Shown in pieces: positions 35,167-45,755 of a stretch of 64,000 nt of DNA. The number at the start of each line of letters is the position of its first letter. The stretch's first letter is position 1. The notes beneath the pieces were generated by a model that made no database searches, had not been told where the DNA came from, and worked only from the letters and a program-made list of their open reading frames with translations. This DNA comes from Photobacterium jeanii (GTDB lineage Bacteria; Pseudomonadota; Gammaproteobacteria; Enterobacterales; Vibrionaceae), in assembly GCF_001650345.1 (NCBI RefSeq), contig NZ_LVHF01000012.1, forward strand, positions 1,178,001-1,242,000. Direction: 5' to 3'. The position numbers were made by a program, and so were the translations under genes.

Positions 35167-35817
35167 CTACTGGCCCAATTTAATTTTTCTTAGTTGATCA
35201 CTGTCGGTGAACATATCTTGGTGCGTCGTTAGCAACACAATACCGCCGCGCTCAGCGTGTGACAGGAACAAACGCTCCAGCACTTTGACACCTTGCTTAT
35301 CGATCGCCGTCAAAGGCTCATCGAGTACCCAAATGCGGTGATTACTGATCCATAATCTCGCTAGAGCTACACGGCGTTGCTGACCGGCTGATAATTGCCC
35401 TGCAGGAACATCTTCACGCCCTGCTAAGCCAACGTGTGCTAATGCTTGAAATAAGCAATCATCGCCACACACCTTTGCTTGACCTTCAAGCGGCGCACTG
35501 CCTTGTTCAGCGTGCATGGCTTCAAAGTAAGCCAAATTTTCGTATGCCGTCAGCTCGCGCTTGATCCCCGTCTGGTGCCCCAAGAACAACAAGTCTTGGT
35601 GAAACTCTTCACGCGACGTCAGAATGTTCTCGCCATTCCAACACACCTGACCTTCGTCGGCGTTACCTAAACCAGCAATGATCCGTAGTAAGGTTGTTTT
35701 ACCTGCCCCGTTATGACCTTCAATCTGAACCAACTCGCCGTTTCCAACGGTAAAGTTGAGGTCATCGAACAGTACACGCTCATCACGAATACAGCTTAAC
35801 TTCTCTACTGACAACAT
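35167..35817 (-). CDS. ccmA: Haem exporter ATP-binding protein CcmA
   Basis: 216 residues. ABC ATPase with Walker [11 protein letters not shown] (about 35-44), signature [14 protein letters not shown] (about 139-152) and Walker [14 protein letters not shown]. It powers release of holo-CcmE from CcmC. It is the first gene of the ccm operon, divergent from the FliK-like gene; the promoter must lie in 35818-35926. Confidence 0.94.
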   Translation of the reverse strand: MLSVEKLSCIRDERVLFDDLNFTVGNGELVQIEGHNGAGKTTLLRIIAGLGNADEGQVCWNGENILTSREEFHQDLLFLGHQTGIKRELTAYENLAYFEAMHAEQGSAPLEGQAKVCGDDCLFQALAHVGLAGREDVPAGQLSAGQQRRVALARLWISNHRIWVLDEPLTAIDKQGVKVLERLFLSHAERGGIVLLTTHQDMFTDSDQLRKIKLGQ

Positions 35818-35926
35818 ACGAAATGATGTATCCTAACTGACACAAAATGAGCACGCATATTACCACATCGAGCTTGTATATTGTTAGCGACCAGTTTATC
35901 TAGATTACTGATGAAGGTAAGTAATT

Positions 35927-36784
35927 GTGAACCCAACACATATCAATAAAACGTTAACGGCCATAGTATCTGGCGATAGACAAGTCAATACAGTGAAAGT
36001 GCCGAATAACCCCAAACTTATTGATACAAGTCAATCAGTTACCCCTAAAGAGGTAATCAACTCACCGCATTTTCGCCTTCAGCAATTGTTAACAAACTTG
36101 CCAGCGCTGCAACGTTTCGTTGCACTTTTGACGTCACTTTCTGGCACACCAGCCCCTAGCCACAGCCCGGTGCAACAATGGTTACCCCAGTTACTATTGC
36201 CGAATAATCAAGCAGCTGTGGTGCAATTTTTAAAACAAGGCGCAGGTGCAGCAGTTTTAAAGCAACTTATCCAGCAATTGGCTACTCCAAATAGTACGAT
36301 CAGCCAATGGTTATCCGATCTCTCATCCAGCCAGCAAAGTGAGTTCAAGGCGCTTTTACGCCTTGCCGCAGAGCAACGAGTATTACCTCACAGCCAAGCT
36401 GACAGTAATGACCCTGTTTTTCTGCAATTACACTTAGCACAAGCAGCGCAACGCGAGATCAAATGCAAAGTCAGCCGCTACCCAGCTCAGCGACAAAAGA
36501 AAGGGAAAGCCGCTCAACACCAATGGCGGGTTGAAATCGAATTACCTATTGGCGACGAAGATACCTTAACAGCCAAAGCGCAAATTGAAGATCACAGCTT
36601 GGCACTAACCTTTACCAGTGACTCCGCCAAGGTACTCACCACCAGCCAACAGCTCGCACCTCTTCTGGTGGCGCGTTTAGCCACCTTCGGTTTTGAGACA
36701 GAGCCGCCCAATTTTCATCGCGTAGAAAAGCCGCTGCCAGCCAGCTTTACTACCCAACAGTCGGGCTTAATAGCCAAAGTCTAA
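35927..36784 (+). CDS. FliK C-terminal-like protein, possible hook-length-control relative
   Basis: 285 residues from GTG 35927 with AAGGTAAG upstream. The N-terminal two thirds are Gln/Leu/Ser-rich with several helices (LTNLPALQRFVALL, NNQAAVVQFLKQ). The C-terminal part, about residues 165-270, alternates beta-like (WRVEIELPIGDEDTL, HSLALTFTSDSAKV) and ends with a helix LAPLLVARLATFGFE, the layout of the FliK C-terminal domain that contacts FlhB. The next gene encodes a stand-alone FlhB C-terminal domain; B. subtilis ylqG-ylqH is a similar pair. Assignment is by context and pattern, not by strong motifs. Confidence 0.6.
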   Translation: MNPTHINKTLTAIVSGDRQVNTVKVPNNPKLIDTSQSVTPKEVINSPHFRLQQLLTNLPALQRFVALLTSLSGTPAPSHSPVQQWLPQLLLPNNQAAVVQFLKQGAGAAVLKQLIQQLATPNSTISQWLSDLSSSQQSEFKALLRLAAEQRVLPHSQADSNDPVFLQLHLAQAAQREIKCKVSRYPAQRQKKGKAAQHQWRVEIELPIGDEDTLTAKAQIEDHSLALTFTSDSAKVLTTSQQLAPLLVARLATFGFETEPPNFHRVEKPLPASFTTQQSGLIAKV

Positions 36785-36813
36785 TAACCGCTACCGAATA
36801 AGCCATACAGAAT

Positions 36814-37110
36814 ATGAATCAAGAAAAGAGTGCTATAGCCCTACACTACGATGGCTACAATACCCCAAGCGTTACCAGCAAAGGTTATCAAGGGTTAGCT
36901 GAACACATCATTGAGCAGGTGAAAAAACAAGGTGGATTAGTCCATCAAGATCCCGTACTGGCCGAGTACCTGAATGAGTTAGAGGTGGGTGATACAATCC
37001 CGGAACAGGTGTATCTGGTGATTGCGGAGTTGATTGCGTTTTCGTGGGTCCTAAACGGAAAAACCCCTCCCGGCTGGGAAGGGTTAGACAAAATCAATGT
37101 CGAGGTTTAA
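36814..37110 (+). CDS. Stand-alone FlhB C-terminal-domain protein (FhlB/YlqH-like)
   Basis: 98 residues. KSAIALHYDGYNTPSVTSKG aligns with the part of FlhB just after its cleavage site, and the helix pattern to IPEQVYLVIAELIAFSWVL matches the rest of the FlhB/YscU cytoplasmic domain. It has no membrane helices and no NPTH-type site, so it resembles FlhB after cleavage. Related proteins can act in export substrate switching. Its stop shares the bases TTAA with the stop of the convergent DUF2802 gene. Confidence 0.8.
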   Translation: MNQEKSAIALHYDGYNTPSVTSKGYQGLAEHIIEQVKKQGGLVHQDPVLAEYLNELEVGDTIPEQVYLVIAELIAFSWVLNGKTPPGWEGLDKINVEV

Positions 37111-37538
37111 CGGCGACGATCATGGGTCATTTGCTGAAGGCGCATGAGCAACTCGGCTTCAGCTTTCGGCAAATCACACTCTTCCATCAGCTCATTAACG
37201 TCAGCCCCAAGCTCAACCATTTTCGATGCACGGCTATATAAACGCCCATCAGGGTCATGCATCGAGATTTCGCTTTGGCGTTCGGCTAACATCTCTTGAT
37301 TTTCTGCTATCTCGGCCATTTTTTGGCTCATACCCATAGTACCTACGCGCAATTCATTAAACTGCTTAAGTAGGCTTTCGTGTTGCTGGCGGGCATTTTT
37401 TGCCACCAGCTCCATTGCTGAAAACTTGGCTTCTAGCGCCTGACGCGCTTTTCGCTCTCGCCCTAGCAACACACAAAGGATAATGAGGGTGAACAGTGAA
37501 ATACCAAGCGGCAACCACTGGATGACCAATTCAAGCAT
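37107..37538 (-). CDS. DUF2802 membrane-anchored protein of the chemotaxis operon
   Basis: 143 residues from ATG 37538 (TAATG overlap with the cheW stop). One N-terminal membrane helix (about 6-28, WLPLGISLFTLIILCVLLG), then a coiled coil (about 29-90) and a C-terminal motif MVELGADVNELMEECDLPKAEAELLMRL (pattern across about 106-133) that reads like a small helix-turn-helix. DUF2802 genes follow cheW at the end of this operon in Vibrio and Pseudomonas. The role is unknown. Confidence 0.8.
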   Translation of the reverse strand: MLELVIQWLPLGISLFTLIILCVLLGRERKARQALEAKFSAMELVAKNARQQHESLLKQFNELRVGTMGMSQKMAEIAENQEMLAERQSEISMHDPDGRLYSRASKMVELGADVNELMEECDLPKAEAELLMRLQQMTHDRRR

Positions 37539-38029
37539 TATAGGTACGCCATCTCGTCCCATTCTTCATCAGAAAGGAGTTTGTTTAGATCAACCAAGAT
37601 CAGTAGCTCACCATCACGGTTGCTCACACCTTGAATGAATTTCGCGCTTTCTTCTGTACCTACACTTGGCGTAGTGTCGATTTCAGAGCTACGTAGGTAA
37701 ACCACTTCAGCTACGCTATCAACTAGGATACCGATAACTTGTTTTTCAGCTTCGATGATCACAATACGAGTATTGTCAGAGATTTCACCTGGCATTAGAC
37801 CAAAGCGAGAACGGGTATCGATAACTGTTACTACGTTACCGCGTAGGTTGATAATACCTAGCACGTAGTCTGGCGCACCTGGTACAGGTGCAATTTCAGA
37901 ATAACGCAGTACTTCGCGTACTTGCATTACGTTAATACCGTAAGTTTCGTCTTCCAACTGGAAAGTAACCCACTGTAGTACTTGATCGCCGTCTTCTTTT
38001 TGAATTTCGGCTACACTCACCTGCGACAT
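37538..38029 (-). CDS. cheW: Chemotaxis coupling protein CheW
   Basis: 163 residues. A standard CheW fold: VTFQLEDETYGINVMQVREVLR, PDYVLGIINLRGNVVTVIDTRSRFG and VVIIEAEKQVIGILVDSVAEV (each a recognisable block), ending with LVDLNKLL. It bridges chemoreceptors and CheA. It is near the end of the polar chemotaxis operon; its stop overlaps the DUF2802 start. Confidence 0.95.
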   Translation of the reverse strand: MSQVSVAEIQKEDGDQVLQWVTFQLEDETYGINVMQVREVLRYSEIAPVPGAPDYVLGIINLRGNVVTVIDTRSRFGLMPGEISDNTRIVIIEAEKQVIGILVDSVAEVVYLRSSEIDTTPSVGTEESAKFIQGVSNRDGELLILVDLNKLLSDEEWDEMAYL

Positions 38030-38051
38030 GCTGTTTCCTCTTAGAGCTTAC

Positions 38052-39465
<1,414 letters not shown>

Positions 39466-39476
<11 letters not shown>

Positions 39477-40245
39477 CTTGTTCCAACCGCAGCAGATAAT
39501 TTAATAAGGTTTTATACGCAAACACACCACGACAACTGCGCGCAAAATACGACGGTGGCATGTGTTTAATACTGGCATCTCGGAACTTAGTATCAATCGG
39601 CACTGCCGACGCCCATACCTGCTCAGGGAAGCGTACTTTAAGCTCTTGCAGCGTCTGCAATGACGCTCGGGTTCGCTTGTCGTACATGGTCGGTACTATG
39701 GTGACTTTAAAGCCATTAGGCTGGGATTTTTGCATAATGTGCAATGTGCGCATCATGCGTTCTAACCCTTTCATCGCCAAGAACTCGGTTTGTACCGGAA
39801 TCAGAATACGATCACTAGCAGCTAAGGCGTTAACCATCATGACACCCAAAATTGGCGGGCAGTCAATCAGGACGTAATCGTAATCTTGTTCAAGACTACG
39901 CAACGCTTTTTTCAGCACTAAGCCCATACCACCTCGGCTCCCCATCACACGGTCTAATGTCGCTAAAGACATGTGAGCCGGAATGATGTCGATACCTGGG
40001 AAGTTGGTGTTCATCACCAAAGGCATTACAGTGTTACGGTTGATATCCGTTAACTGAAACAAATCAAATAAGCTCGCTGGCACACTATCGGAATCAATGT
40101 TCAGATAGGTACTTAACGAGGCATGAGGATCGGTATCAACCAACAAGACACGCTTGTTGCGTTCACTCAACAACCCAGCTAGCGAAACCGTGGTTGTGGT
40201 TTTACCGACCCCACCCTTTTGGTTGGCAATGCTCCAGACTAACAC
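39466..40245 (-). CDS. parC: ParC, ParA-like ATPase for polar localisation of chemotaxis proteins
   Basis: 259 residues from GTG 40245, with GGAG nine bases upstream. The deviant Walker A is QKGGVGKTTTTVSLAG (about 8-23); the Walker B region is DYVLIDCPPILGVM. It is a ParA/Soj family member that, in Vibrio, sets the polar site for chemotaxis arrays together with ParP and, through HubP, the pole. It is distinct from chromosomal ParA and from topoisomerase ParC, which shares only the symbol. Confidence 0.93.
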
Positions 40246-40258
40246 CTGCGTTGACTCC

Positions 40259-41419
40259 TTAGCCTAGCCCCAGCTCAACCAAAATACGCTCAGAAATACG
40301 CTCTAGCGGTAGATCTTCAGTCGACAAACCGGCTTTGGCTACAGCTTGTGGCATGCCATAAACCACACAACTTTCTTCATCTTGCGCCCAAATAGTAGAG
40401 CCGCCAGATTTGAGCATACGACAGCCTTCACGACCATCAGCGCCCATGCCGGTTAGGATCATCGACAACACTTTGTCTTGGTAAATTTTTGCTGCCGAGC
40501 CGAAAGTCACGTCAACACATGGTTTGTAGTTCATACGCTCACCGCCATCGATAATACGGATGCGCGTTGAGCCTGGACGACCTTCTAGCATCATTTGCAT
40601 GCCACCTGGTGCAAGGTATGCCACACCCGGTTTTAGCATGTCGCCATCCGCCGCTTCTTTTACTGAAATCTTACAAAGATTATTCAAGCGTGCAGCAAAG
40701 GCTGCCGTAAAGGTTGCAGGCATGTGCTGCACCAATACGATAGGTAGCGGGAAATTCGCTGGTAACTTAGTCAGCACTTTTTGTAGTGCAACTGGGCCAC
40801 CGGTAGATGTACCGATTGCCATTAACTGGTATTTTTTACCTGTCGCTTTAAAGCGACCAGCAACAGGTTTTGCTGTTGGGCGAGCAGGTGCTGCCGCTGC
40901 TGGACGTGTTGTGGTTGCCGTTGTTGTACGACCTAACGGACGTGCAGTGGCTGTCGTTGCCGCAGCAGGTTCACGTGCTGTCGTCGTTGGGCGTGCTACC
41001 GCAGGGCGACGCATCATTACACGTTTGCGGGCAATTTCTTTAACGCGTTTTTGCAGCAGACCCACTGCTTCTTCACGGTTGCGGGCAATGTCTTCAAACT
41101 TCTTCGGAAGGAAGTCCAATGCACCTGCATCTAGCGCATCAAGGGTCGCTTTCGCGCCATCATGCGTTAGCGATGAGAACATTAAGATGGGCGTTGGCGT
41201 GCTGCTCATTATTTCACGCACAGCCGTTATTCCGTCCATTACTGGCATCTCGATGTCCATGGTGATCACGTCTGGGCGTAGCTGCTTAGCTTGCTCAACC
41301 GCTTCTTTACCATTGACTGCGTTGCCAATAACCTCAAGCTGTGGGTCTGAATTAATAATTTCACTTACGCGACGACGAAAAAAACTTGAGTCGTCGACTA
41401 CCAATACTTTTAGTGCCAT
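40259..41419 (-). CDS. cheB: Chemotaxis response regulator, protein-glutamate methylesterase
   Basis: 386 residues. The receiver domain has VVDDS (about 7-11), phospho-acceptor D55 in [11 protein letters not shown], and T/K residues further on. A linker of about 60 residues (about 137-193) is rich in Ala, Thr, Pro and Arg. The methylesterase domain has the active-site GTSTGGP serine (about 204-210), QHMPATFT histidine and GMGADGREG aspartate. It removes methyl groups from chemoreceptors for adaptation. The matching cheR is not in the window. Confidence 0.95.
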   Translation of the reverse strand: MALKVLVVDDSSFFRRRVSEIINSDPQLEVIGNAVNGKEAVEQAKQLRPDVITMDIEMPVMDGITAVREIMSSTPTPILMFSSLTHDGAKATLDALDAGALDFLPKKFEDIARNREEAVGLLQKRVKEIARKRVMMRRPAVARPTTTAREPAAATTATARPLGRTTTATTTRPAAAAPARPTAKPVAGRFKATGKKYQLMAIGTSTGGPVALQKVLTKLPANFPLPIVLVQHMPATFTAAFAARLNNLCKISVKEAADGDMLKPGVAYLAPGGMQMMLEGRPGSTRIRIIDGGERMNYKPCVDVTFGSAAKIYQDKVLSMILTGMGADGREGCRMLKSGGSTIWAQDEESCVVYGMPQAVAKAGLSTEDLPLERISERILVELGLG

Positions 41420-41520
41420 CTATATTGTTATCCTGTAGCTCCGGTTGCCCGGTAAGAATCTGGGGCTGCCAGTTCATTTCAAACTAACAGACCCCATTCT
41501 TTTGATTTTATTATTGTTAC

Positions 41521-43839
41521 TTAGCGGCCAGCGTAATGCTTAAGTAGGTTTGGCACGTCTAGGATCAGAGCAATATGACCATCACTCGTGATCGTTGCAC
41601 CTGCCATACCAGGCGTTCCTTGTAGTAGTTCATCCAATGGCTTGATCACGACTTCTTCCTGACCAATCAAAGTATCTACAACGAAACCAATACGCTGGTG
41701 ACCAAGCTGAACCACAACCACATGGCCGTGTTCACGTTCACGCTTCGGTAAACCAACACCTGATAGCCAATCTTGTAAGTAGAACAGTGGGATCGCTTTT
41801 TCGCGAACAATGGTCGTGAGCTGACCATCAACCACGTTAGTCTTACGTAGATCTAGGTGGAAGATTTCGTTAACGCTTGCTAATGGCAATGCAAATGGCT
41901 GTTCTGCCACACCTACCATCAAGGTCGGTAGAATTGCTAACGTTAGCGGTACTTTAATGTCGATACGTGTACCTTTACCCAGCGCTGAGTCGATGTGAAT
42001 CGAACCGTTAAGCTGGTTGATACCCGTCTTCACTACGTCCATACCTACGCCACGACCAGAGATGTCAGAAATCTCTTTCTTGGTCGAGAAACCTGGCGCA
42101 AAGATCAGGTTGTACGCTTCGTTATCAGAGATACGTGACGCTGCATCTGCATCCATCACACCACGCTCTACCGCGATAGCACGTAGTTTATCTGGGTCCA
42201 TACCGCCGCCATCATCTTCGATGGTCAACAGAATGTGGTCACCCTCTTGTGATGCCGATAGCAGAACAGTACCGATACGAGGTTTACCGTCTTTCTCACG
42301 TACGTCTGGCATTTCGATGCCATGGTCAACCGAGTTACGAACCAAGTGGACTAGCGGATCGGCCAGTGCTTCTACTAGGTTCTTATCGAGATCGGTATCT
42401 TCACCACGCATTTCCAGCACGATTTCTTTATTCAAGCTACGTGCAAGGTCACGAACAACGCGAGGGAAACGACCAAAGACTTTCTTGATTGGCTGCATAC
42501 GGGTCTTCATTACCGCGCCTTGCAGATCCGCTGTTACCACATCAAGGTTGGCAACCGCTTTTGACATGTCTTCGTCGTTGTTATTAAGACCCAAACTTAC
42601 TAGTCGGTTACGAACCAATACTAGCTCGCCCACCATGTTCATAATGGTGTCTAGGGTTGAGGTATCAACACGAACAGTCGCTTCAGCTTGAGGCTTCGCA
42701 GGCGCAGCTTTTGCTGGCGCTTTCGCCGGAGCTTTACGTTCAGCAACAGGTTTTGCTGCTGGCGCTGATGCAACCGCTGGCGCAGGCGTTGCTTTTGGTG
42801 CAGCAGCAGGGGCTGGCGTTGCAGGCGCTACAGGTGCTTTTTCTTCAGCGACCATTTCTGCAACTGGCTTAGTTGCAAACTCTAGCTCCTCAACCGATGG
42901 ACCTTTACCTGAACCGTGTAGCTCATCAAGCAGACGCTCAAACTCGTCGTCAGACATCAAGTCATCATCACCGTCAGCCGCACTTGCAGCTGGTGTTGGC
43001 GCAGGCGCGACTGGCGCTGGTGCCGCTTGTTCTACAACAGGCGTATCGTAACTAACATCGCTGTTACCCGGTGCGTTACCTGAACCATGCAGTTCATCAA
43101 GTAGACGCTCAAATTCGTCGTCGGTGATGTCACCGCTTTCGGCTTGAATTTGCTCAACAATGCTACCACCCGCACTGTCAGCCGCGTTGTTTTCAACAGG
43201 GGCTGGCGCTGGTTCAGCAGCAGAAGCTGATGATGGGCTGTTACCTACACCGTGCAATTCATCAAGCAGACGGTCAAATTCGTCTTGGGTGATGTCATCA
43301 ACAGAGTCACCTGCAATCACGCTATCACTCGCAGGTGCAGCAACAGGTGCTGGCGCTGCAACCACTGGCTCAGGAACCACGATAGGTTCTGGCTCAACAA
43401 CAGGCTCTGGCTCTGCCGCCACTGCGGTGCCATTTAGCTCTTCTTCTGTTGGTGGTTGGCTGTAACGATGCAGCGCGTCAAGAAGTGTTTGTTCTGCCGG
43501 ATCCAGAGGCTCACGAGCTTGGACTTGGGCAAACATTGCATTGATGGTATCCAGTGCTTCTAAGATCACATCCATCAATTCAGGTGTAACCTGACGTTTG
43601 CCAGTACGAAGCAGGTCGAAAATGTTTTCTGCGCCGTGACAAGCGTCAACCAGCTCACCGAGTGATAAGAAACCTGCACCACCTTTTACGGTGTGAAATC
43701 CGCGGAAAATTGCGTTAAGAAGCTCAGCATCCTCAGGACTGCGTTCAAGCTCCACAAGCTGCTCAGAAAGCAACTCTAAGATTTCTCCTGCTTCAATAAG
43801 GAAATCCTGCAGGATATCTTCGTCTAAATCAAAGCTCAT
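41521..43839 (-). CDS. cheA: Chemotaxis histidine kinase CheA with triple acidic repeat in the linker
   Basis: 772 residues. The P1 domain carries the phosphorylated H49 in FHTVKGGAGFL. A long Ala/Pro/Glu-rich linker (about 135-390) follows, in which a 16-residue peptide of the type DEFERLLDELHGSGN occurs three times (about 185-200, 240-255, 297-312). Then come the dimerisation domain (about 393-455), kinase core (VRNSVDHGIE, IEDDGGGMDPD, GRGVGMDVVK) and CheW-like P5. No typical globular P2 is evident, so the repeats may do its CheY-binding job. In Vibrio this CheA is the one that signals to the polar flagellum. Confidence 0.95.
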   Translation of the reverse strand: MSFDLDEDILQDFLIEAGEILELLSEQLVELERSPEDAELLNAIFRGFHTVKGGAGFLSLGELVDACHGAENIFDLLRTGKRQVTPELMDVILEALDTINAMFAQVQAREPLDPAEQTLLDALHRYSQPPTEEELNGTAVAAEPEPVVEPEPIVVPEPVVAAPAPVAAPASDSVIAGDSVDDITQDEFDRLLDELHGVGNSPSSASAAEPAPAPVENNAADSAGGSIVEQIQAESGDITDDEFERLLDELHGSGNAPGNSDVSYDTPVVEQAAPAPVAPAPTPAASAADGDDDLMSDDEFERLLDELHGSGKGPSVEELEFATKPVAEMVAEEKAPVAPATPAPAAAPKATPAPAVASAPAAKPVAERKAPAKAPAKAAPAKPQAEATVRVDTSTLDTIMNMVGELVLVRNRLVSLGLNNNDEDMSKAVANLDVVTADLQGAVMKTRMQPIKKVFGRFPRVVRDLARSLNKEIVLEMRGEDTDLDKNLVEALADPLVHLVRNSVDHGIEMPDVREKDGKPRIGTVLLSASQEGDHILLTIEDDGGGMDPDKLRAIAVERGVMDADAASRISDNEAYNLIFAPGFSTKKEISDISGRGVGMDVVKTGINQLNGSIHIDSALGKGTRIDIKVPLTLAILPTLMVGVAEQPFALPLASVNEIFHLDLRKTNVVDGQLTTIVREKAIPLFYLQDWLSGVGLPKREREHGHVVVVQLGHQRIGFVVDTLIGQEEVVIKPLDELLQGTPGMAGATITSDGHIALILDVPNLLKHYAGR

Positions 43840-43848
43840 ATAGTTCCC

Positions 43849-44568
43849 CTAAAATCCAAGGCTCGACAGCAAATCATCAACATCATCTTGTGAAGACATC
43901 ACATCTACGCGTTCTTCACCGTTGATAATTGGCCCTTCTGGGGCAAGTGTTGGTGCTTCCGTGAGGGCTTCAACTTTGTCGTCATTGTCCATGTCAAAGG
44001 CTTTCAGGATATCAACTAGCTGATCTTCAACCTCATGCACGAGATCGATCACACGGCGGATAACCTGCCCGGTGAGATCCTGAAAGTCTTGCGCCATTAA
44101 GATTTCTGTCAATTGGCTACGAACTTCGCCGCTGTCACCTTCAACCTGCGTCAGCAAGCCATCGATACTGTGACAAAGCACTTTAAATTCGTTTAGCTCA
44201 ATCTTACCGGCCATAAGTCGCTTCCACTGAGGTTGGACTTGTAGCAGATTGTCGTGAAGTTTATCGGCAATCGGTAAGATGTTTTCAACTGCATCCATCG
44301 TTTTATTGGCTGCTTCTTCAGTGCGTTCAATAACAAACGACAAACGGCCACGCGCATCAGGTATTTCTGTTTTAGCAAGATCACAAATACGAGGATCTAA
44401 GCGGAAGTTTTGTAGCGAATCGTGCAACTGACGAGTCAGCTTCCCTACTTCATCGTACATAGGATCACGCTGCTCATGCATGACAGACAGAAGGAGCTGA
44501 TTGGCTTCTTCTTGTTGGTCGTCTTCAAGCAAGCTGACAAGCTGTTTAGCTTGAGCGAGTGTTATCAT
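43849..44568 (-). CDS. cheZ: CheY phosphatase CheZ
   Basis: 239 residues. A long helical hairpin with the catalytic region FQDLTGQVIRRVIDLV (about 160-175, holding the conserved D and Q). The C-terminal tail SSQDDVDDLLSSLGF is the CheY-P docking peptide. It speeds loss of phosphate from CheY and so ends the turning signal. It lies ten bases before cheA. Confidence 0.95.
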   Translation of the reverse strand: MITLAQAKQLVSLLEDDQQEEANQLLLSVMHEQRDPMYDEVGKLTRQLHDSLQNFRLDPRICDLAKTEIPDARGRLSFVIERTEEAANKTMDAVENILPIADKLHDNLLQVQPQWKRLMAGKIELNEFKVLCHSIDGLLTQVEGDSGEVRSQLTEILMAQDFQDLTGQVIRRVIDLVHEVEDQLVDILKAFDMDNDDKVEALTEAPTLAPEGPIINGEERVDVMSSQDDVDDLLSSLGF

Positions 44569-44604
44569 TATTATGTTTACCCTGTTAGCGTCTGACAGGC
44601 AGCA

Positions 44605-44988
44605 TTACTGCATACGTTCGAAAATTTTATCTAGCTTTTCTTTTAGCGTTGCAGCCGTAAATGGCTTAACAATGTAACCATTCACACCCGCTTGAGCTGC
44701 TTCAATGATCTGCTCACGCTTAGCTTCAGCAGTGATCATCAGAACAGGAAGATGCTTCAATTCAGCATCAGCACGGATATGCTTCAGTAGATCGATACCT
44801 TGCATGCCTGGCATGTTCCAGTCGGTCACTACGAAATCAAAGCCGCCTTTCTTCAGCATTGGTAATGCGGTCAATCCATCATCCGCCTCTTGGGTGTTGT
44901 TAAAGCCCAAGTCACGTAAAAGGTTTTTAACGATTCGGCGCATTGTTGAGAAGTCATCAACAATGAGGATTTTCATGTTTTTGTTCAA
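44605..44988 (-). CDS. cheY: Chemotaxis response regulator CheY
   Basis: 127 residues if started at TTG 44988, which has GGAGG five bases upstream; the ATG at 44976 would start at MKILIVDD and lacks a well-placed ribosome site. Single receiver domain: DD at 11-12, phospho-acceptor D56 in [11 protein letters not shown] in MITAEA, K in VKPF. Phospho-CheY binds FliM to reverse the motor. Its sequence is nearly that of V. cholerae CheY-3, the CheY that drives the flagellum there. Confidence 0.95.
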   Translation of the reverse strand: MNKNMKILIVDDFSTMRRIVKNLLRDLGFNNTQEADDGLTALPMLKKGGFDFVVTDWNMPGMQGIDLLKHIRADAELKHLPVLMITAEAKREQIIEAAQAGVNGYIVKPFTAATLKEKLDKIFERMQ

Positions 44989-45032
44989 AGTTGCCTCCAC
45001 TGAGGTCACAGTGTTTTTATAATATTCTAATT

Positions 45033-45755
45033 TCACGCGGTCCAAGCTGAGAGCTTAGCGCGCAAGCGTTGCATAGCCTGACTATGAATCTGACACACCC
45101 GAGACTCACTAACACCGATCACGGCGCCAATCTCCTTTAAGTTGAGCTCTTCATCGTAATAAAGAGACAACACAAGTGCTTCACGTTCAGGCAAGGTTTT
45201 AATGGCTTCTGCCAATGAATGGCGGAAATTATCGTCTACAACACCTTGAAATGGAAGATTTTCGTCTAGCGATTCTTCATTTGCTATCGCATCTTCAGTA
45301 ACACCAAGATCATCCATACCTACTAAGCGACCACAATTCACATCATTTAACGCTTGATAGTACTGATCTAGTGACATTTCTAAGTGAGCGGCAATTTCCT
45401 GATCGTTCGGGTCACGTCCTAGCTCGCTTTCCAGTACCGAGATGGCTTCGGTGATACGTCGGCTATTTTTATATACCGAGCGTGGCACCCAGTCGCCTCG
45501 GCGGATGTCGTCGAGCATCGCGCCCCGAATACGAATTCCGGCGAAAGTTTCAAAACTCGCCCCTTTGGTAGGGTCGTAATTTTGCTGCGCCTCAAGCAGG
45601 CCTATCATGCCAGCTTGAATTAAATCTTCAACTTGCACACTTGGGGGAAGCCGCCCCATCAAGTGATGCGCGATCCGTTTGACCAAGGGCGAGTACCGCA
45701 TGACAAATGCCTGCGGGCTCTCTTGGTAACGGCCGTAAGTTAACGCTTTATTCAC
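45033..45755 (-). CDS. fliA: Flagellar sigma factor FliA (sigma-28)
   Basis: 240 residues. Regions 2 to 4 of the sigma-70 family without region 1; [41 protein letters not shown] spans region 2 (about 46-86), and region 4 has [25 protein letters not shown]. It transcribes the late (class IV) flagellar genes once FlgM is exported. Its start overlaps the flhG stop by eight bases. Confidence 0.96.
   Translation of the reverse strand: MNKALTYGRYQESPQAFVMRYSPLVKRIAHHLMGRLPPSVQVEDLIQAGMIGLLEAQQNYDPTKGASFETFAGIRIRGAMLDDIRRGDWVPRSVYKNSRRITEAISVLESELGRDPNDQEIAAHLEMSLDQYYQALNDVNCGRLVGMDDLGVTEDAIANEESLDENLPFQGVVDDNFRHSLAEAIKTLPEREALVLSLYYDEELNLKEIGAVIGVSESRVCQIHSQAMQRLRAKLSAWTA

Noticed and set aside
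40560-41438. Long plus-strand ORF opposite cheB
   Set aside because: It is a shadow of the GC-rich cheB linker and domains; its translation is low-complexity and it has no ribosome site or operon context.
42017-42691. 224-codon plus-strand ORF opposite cheA
   Set aside because: It is antisense to the conserved CheA kinase core and has a Ser/Arg-rich, non-protein-like composition.
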